Source: Mycolicibacterium goodii
Lineage (GTDB): Bacteria; Actinomycetota; Actinomycetes; Mycobacteriales; Mycobacteriaceae
Assembly: GCF_001187505.1 (NCBI RefSeq)
Contig: NZ_CP012150.1
Coordinates: forward strand, 4,930,046-4,994,045
Direction: 5' to 3'
Length of the DNA: 64,000 nucleotides
Shown: positions 61,086 through 64,000 of the stretch, piece by piece
How the letters are laid out: each line of letters opens with the position of its first letter
Position numbering within the stretch: the first letter of the stretch is position 1
Translations under genes and position numbers: made by a program
Notes under the pieces: generated by a model
What the model was told of the DNA's origin: nothing
The model's input: only the letters and a program-made list of their open reading frames with translations
The model's database searches: none

Positions 61086-62387
61086 TCAGAACTTCTCGTC
61101 GAGGTACTCGGCGTAGGCCGGCAGGTCGAGCTGGCCGTGACCGGACAGGCCGATCACCACGACCTGCTCGGACGGGTCGTCCGCCACGTGCGCCGCGGCA
61201 GCGGCGATCGCATGTGTCGACTCCGGTGCCGGCACGATGCCCTGGGTCCGTGCGAACTGCACTCCCGCGGAGAACGCATCGTGCTGCGAGATGGCCACGC
61301 CCCGGACGAGACCGAGTTCGACGGTGTGACTGAGCGCGGGTGCCATCCCGTGGTAGCGCAGACCGCCCGCGTGGATGGGATCGGGCACGAAATCCATTCC
61401 GAGCGTGTGCATTTTGAGCAGTGGCGTGAGACCTGCGACGTCACCGTGGTCGTAGCGGTACTCCCCCTGTGTGATGGATGGGCATGCCGCGGGTTCGGCC
61501 GCGATGACCTTCGGATCGGAACGACCGTGGATTTTCTCGCGCAGGAACGGGAAGGCCAGGCCGGCGAGGTTGGAACCGCCTCCTGCGCAACCGAACACGA
61601 AATCCGCACCGTTCGGTTCGACGGCGGCCAACTGTGCGACGGCCTCCTGGCCGATGACACTCTGGTGCAGCACAACATGGTTGAGAACGCTGCCGAGGGC
61701 ATACCGGGTGTCAGGATTCCCGGCGGCGACCTCGACCGCTTCGCTCACCGCCATGCCGAGGCTGCCCGTGGTGTCCGGGTCCTTCGCGAGGATCGCGCGG
61801 CCCGACTCGGTGAGTTCGGACGGGCTGGAGTGCACGACACCGCCGTAGGTCCGGATGAGATGGCCGCGATAAGGCTTCGACTCGTACGACGCGCGCACCT
61901 GCCACACCTCGATCTCAAGGCCGAACTGCGCGCCCGCGAATGCCAGCGCACTGCCCCACTGACCGGCGCCCGTCTCTGTGGTGAGCTTGCGTACGCCGTC
62001 GATGCTGTTGTAATAGGCCTGCGCGACAGCGGAATTCGTCTTGTGGCTACCGACCGGGCTGACGCCCTCGTACTTGACGTAGATATGGGCCCCGGTGTTG
62101 AGCGCCTTCTCGAACCGCCGTGCCCGGATCAGCGGCGACGGCCGCCACATCGAATAGATCTCCCGCACCGGCTCCGGGATGGTGATGTAGGCCTCGGTGG
62201 AGACCTCCTGCGCGATCAGACCACTCGGGAAGAGTGCCGCGAGGTCGTCGGGACCGACCGGTTCCTTCGTGGCCGGGTGCAGGTGCGGCGGGATCGCCTG
62301 ATCCAACTCGGCGGCAAGGTTGTACCAGTGCGTCGGCACCTCGACGGTCACCAGATCCGGATGGGCAGCGTCGGCGTGCAGAGTCAT
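61086..62387 (-). CDS. TrpB2-like pyridoxal-phosphate enzyme
   Basis: 433 residues of the TrpB2 (tryptophan synthase beta, second type) group. RPSPLIRARRFEKALNTGAH, the PLP Lys in SPVGSHKTNSAVAQAYYN, TETGAGQWGSALAFAG and the phosphate loop FGCAGGGSNLAGLAFP. No trpA or other trp gene is nearby, so it likely acts alone, for example as an indole-salvage tryptophan synthase or a serine/threonine deaminase-type enzyme. Confidence 0.88.
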   Translation of the reverse strand: MTLHADAAHPDLVTVEVPTHWYNLAAELDQAIPPHLHPATKEPVGPDDLAALFPSGLIAQEVSTEAYITIPEPVREIYSMWRPSPLIRARRFEKALNTGAHIYVKYEGVSPVGSHKTNSAVAQAYYNSIDGVRKLTTETGAGQWGSALAFAGAQFGLEIEVWQVRASYESKPYRGHLIRTYGGVVHSSPSELTESGRAILAKDPDTTGSLGMAVSEAVEVAAGNPDTRYALGSVLNHVVLHQSVIGQEAVAQLAAVEPNGADFVFGCAGGGSNLAGLAFPFLREKIHGRSDPKVIAAEPAACPSITQGEYRYDHGDVAGLTPLLKMHTLGMDFVPDPIHAGGLRYHGMAPALSHTVELGLVRGVAISQHDAFSAGVQFARTQGIVPAPESTHAIAAAAAHVADDPSEQVVVIGLSGHGQLDLPAYAEYLDEKF

Positions 62388-62436
62388 GGCGTCATGCTAG
62401 ATGGCCACGCAGAATCGACGTACAGACGCCGACCGG

Positions 62437-62925
62437 TCAGTTCGCTGTGTGCACGATGAGGATGTCGACCTTCGATCTGCGCGCGATCTCGGCAGGCACC
62501 GAGCCAAGCAGACGTCCGGCCACCGAGTCCAGGCCCACATCGCCGACGACGATCAGATCGGCGTCGACCTCGTTGGCCAGGGTGAGCAGCGCCGCGACCG
62601 GTGCGCCTTGAACCACCCGTTCGTGGATGTCGCGGGCGCCCGCGGCGTACGCGACATCACGGGCGTCGCGCAGCACCTCATACGCGTCCGCGTCGCCGTG
62701 CATCCGGTAACCCTCGCGACCGAGTGCGTCCTCGGCCCGGCGATCCCTCACCTGATCCGGCGCCGGAGGGCGCGCCCATCCGCCCCGCTCGCCGTGATGG
62801 AAATGCGCGGTGGCGACGATGAGCTTCGCGTTCTCCTGCGCGGCCACAGCGCCCGCCCGCGCGACCGCACGCATCGACGAGGTCGAGCCGTCGGTTCCCA
62901 CGATCACCGTCCGATAGCCACCCAT
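62437..62925 (-). CDS. Universal stress protein (UspA family)
   Basis: 162 residues. GYRTVIVGTDGSTSSMRAVA and the ATP-binding loop GDVGLDSVAGRLLGSVPAEI (G-x2-G-x9-G-S) near the C-terminus mark a nucleotide-binding UspA domain. ATG 62925 is set by GAGGAGG just upstream, which excludes the earlier GTG. Single-gene unit next to the TrpB2-like gene. Confidence 0.88.
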   Translation of the reverse strand: MGGYRTVIVGTDGSTSSMRAVARAGAVAAQENAKLIVATAHFHHGERGGWARPPAPDQVRDRRAEDALGREGYRMHGDADAYEVLRDARDVAYAAGARDIHERVVQGAPVAALLTLANEVDADLIVVGDVGLDSVAGRLLGSVPAEIARRSKVDILIVHTAN

Positions 62926-63098
62926 GGCCCGCCTCCTCACCGGTCGTGCGCCGTCCAGACACTAGCGTGCGATGCGTGGTCACCGGCGTGTTTTCGGCCG
63001 CACCGGTGACCGCCGCCACACGTCACGTTTATAAAGAGGAGGGAGCTTCTGTCGGCCGCCTTCGAATGCGCCGACGGGAAGCCAAGGGGGTGAGGGTT

Positions 63099-63430
63099 AT
63101 GCGGGTGTTCGTCACGGGAGGCACCGGCGCGATCGGCAGTCATGCGGTGTCAGCGCTGACCGCGGCCGGCCACGAGGTCACGGCACTGGCCCGAAGTGAG
63201 GCCAAGGCCGCGGTCCTTCGCGGTCAGGGCGCGGCGCCGGTTCGGGTGTCCCTGTTCGATACGCCGGGCCTGACCGAGGCGTTTCGAGGTCACGACGCCG
63301 TGGTCAACCTGGCGTCGGCGCTGCCGTCGCCTCAGCGGTTCATGCTGAAATCGGCCTGGGCCGAATGCCACCGGATCCGCATCGAAGGGTCGGCATCGGT
63401 GGTCGATGCCGCACTGGCCGCGGGGGTTGT
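63099..63430 (+). pseudogene. NAD(P)-binding epimerase/atypical SDR gene, truncated by an IS607-type element
   Basis: Starts MRVFVTGGTGAIGSHAVSAL (Rossmann GxxGxxG) and continues TAAGHEVTALARSEAKAAVL and DAVVNLASALPSPQRFM. At about 63430, after VVDAALAAGV, homology stops and the frame runs into CSIVCE and a stop, where the IS607-type element begins. The catalytic Tyr-Lys region is lost. ATG 63099 has a GGGGGTGAGG stretch upstream. Mycobacterial members are NmrA/epimerase-like proteins of unknown substrate. Confidence 0.72.
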
Positions 63431-63457
63431 GATCTGTTCGATTGTATGTGAGTAAAC

Positions 63458-64000
63458 GTGATCGAATGTGTGTTTTACTGGAAGCTGGCCGAGTGGGCGC
63501 GTGCGAATGGTGTGCATCCGCAGACGGCGTATCGGTGGTTTCGTGAGGACCGGATGCCGGTGCCGGCTCGCCGGTTGGAGTCGGGGACGATTTGGGTCGA
63601 GGCCCCAGCAGCTGGGCAGGCCGGTCGCACGGTGGTGTATGCGCGGGTGTCCTCGCATGATCAACGGCAGGATCTGGACCGCCAAGTCGCGCGACTTGTT
63701 GATTGGGCCACCTCGAATGGTCATGTGGTCGGCGAGGTGGTGTGTGAGGTGGGGGTCGGGTGTGAACGGGAGACGGCCGAAGTTGCGCCGGATTTTGTCG
63801 GACCCGTCTGCTTCGGTGGTGATTGTGGAACATCGGGATCGGTTGGCGCGCTTGGGTGTGGAGCATCTGGAAGCCGCGTTGTCCGCGCAGGGCCGTAGGA
63901 TCCTGGTTGCCGACCAGGGCGAGACCACCGATGATCTGGTGCGCGACATGATCGAGGTGTTGACCTCGATGTGCGCCGCCTGTATGGGCGCGTGGGGCGC
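63458..64000 (+). pseudogene. IS607-type serine recombinase (TnpA-like), frameshifted, runs off the window
   Basis: GTG 63458; an N-terminal MerR-like helix-turn-helix LAEWARANGVHPQTAYRWFR is followed by the serine recombinase core TVVYARVSSHDQRQDLDRQV, with catalytic Ser in RVSS. Near 63752 a run of five G (four expected) shifts the frame. The other frame then reads RRILSDPSASVVIVEHRDRL and GRRILVADQGETTDDLVRDM to near the window end, where another C is apparently missing near 63981 (GCCGCC for GCCCGCC). The second gene of the element (TnpB) would lie beyond the window. Confidence 0.72.

Noticed and set aside
1..64000. CRISPR arrays, rRNA, tRNA and riboswitches
   Set aside because: No regularly spaced repeats, tRNA cloverleaf or rRNA core sequences were recognised by eye; a dedicated scan could still find small RNAs.

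Overview
The window is high-GC actinobacterial DNA, most likely from a Mycolicibacterium-type mycobacterium. The pointers are DUF5994, DUF6131, DUF1206 and CsbD-type proteins, mycobacterial-style TetR, IclR, GntR and LacI regulators, and frequent GTG/TTG starts with ATGA or GTGA overlaps. No rRNA, tRNA or CRISPR array was seen. The assignment rests on protein families only; no search was run.

Layout. 1-8116: end of an MHS-type transporter gene, then a catabolic block (old-yellow-enzyme reductase, HIBADH-like dehydrogenase, VOC protein, thiolase) divergent from a fused alpha/beta 2-oxoacid dehydrogenase E1, plus an SDR. A matching inverted pair of operator-like sites lies between the two arms. 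8368-15295: an allantoin/ureide cluster (IclR regulator, DUF6986 aldolase, AllE, allantoin racemase, NCS1 permease, allantoinase) with no allantoate amidohydrolase. 15296-17720: a decayed zone with a dead nucleotidyl cyclase, a DinB-like gene and an integrase remnant. 17722-25348: a LacI-linked catabolic regulon marked by five copies of a TGCAAA(N2)TTGCA-type operator. It ends in an Nramp-type permease gene broken by an IS21 remnant (25349-25911). 26274-39770: a large divergent catabolic locus around a GntR regulator. Leftward run aconitase, a tartrate/isopropylmalate-type dehydrogenase and an Fe(III)-type ABC importer. Rightward run a racemase-like protein, an OtnK-type kinase, an OtnC-type aldolase, an Ldh2-type dehydrogenase, a small monooxygenase and an FAH-family hydrolase.

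40555-52162 is the highlight: an apparently complete Tn7-like transposon of 11,608 bp. It has 5'-TGTCCG ends, several 20-bp transposase-binding-type repeats at each end and a perfect 5-bp target duplication (ACCAC). It encodes TnsA-, TniA/TnsB-, TniB/TnsC- and TniQ-like proteins. The cargo looks stress-related: two DUF5994 copies (one fused to a glutamate-cysteine-ligase-type domain), CsbD, a DUF6131-like protein and a TetR regulator with two operators.

52299-64000: a TetR/FAD-monooxygenase/DHA2-MFS drug-type module, a proline-rich nonapeptide-repeat exported protein, a TetR-SDR pair, an MFS/ROK divergent pair, DUF1206, a TrpB2-like enzyme, a universal stress protein, and an epimerase-like gene cut by an IS607-type recombinase at the window end.

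Several genes carry single-base frameshifts, many at C or G runs. They could be real decay, concentrated in mobile DNA, or assembly errors; raw reads would decide.
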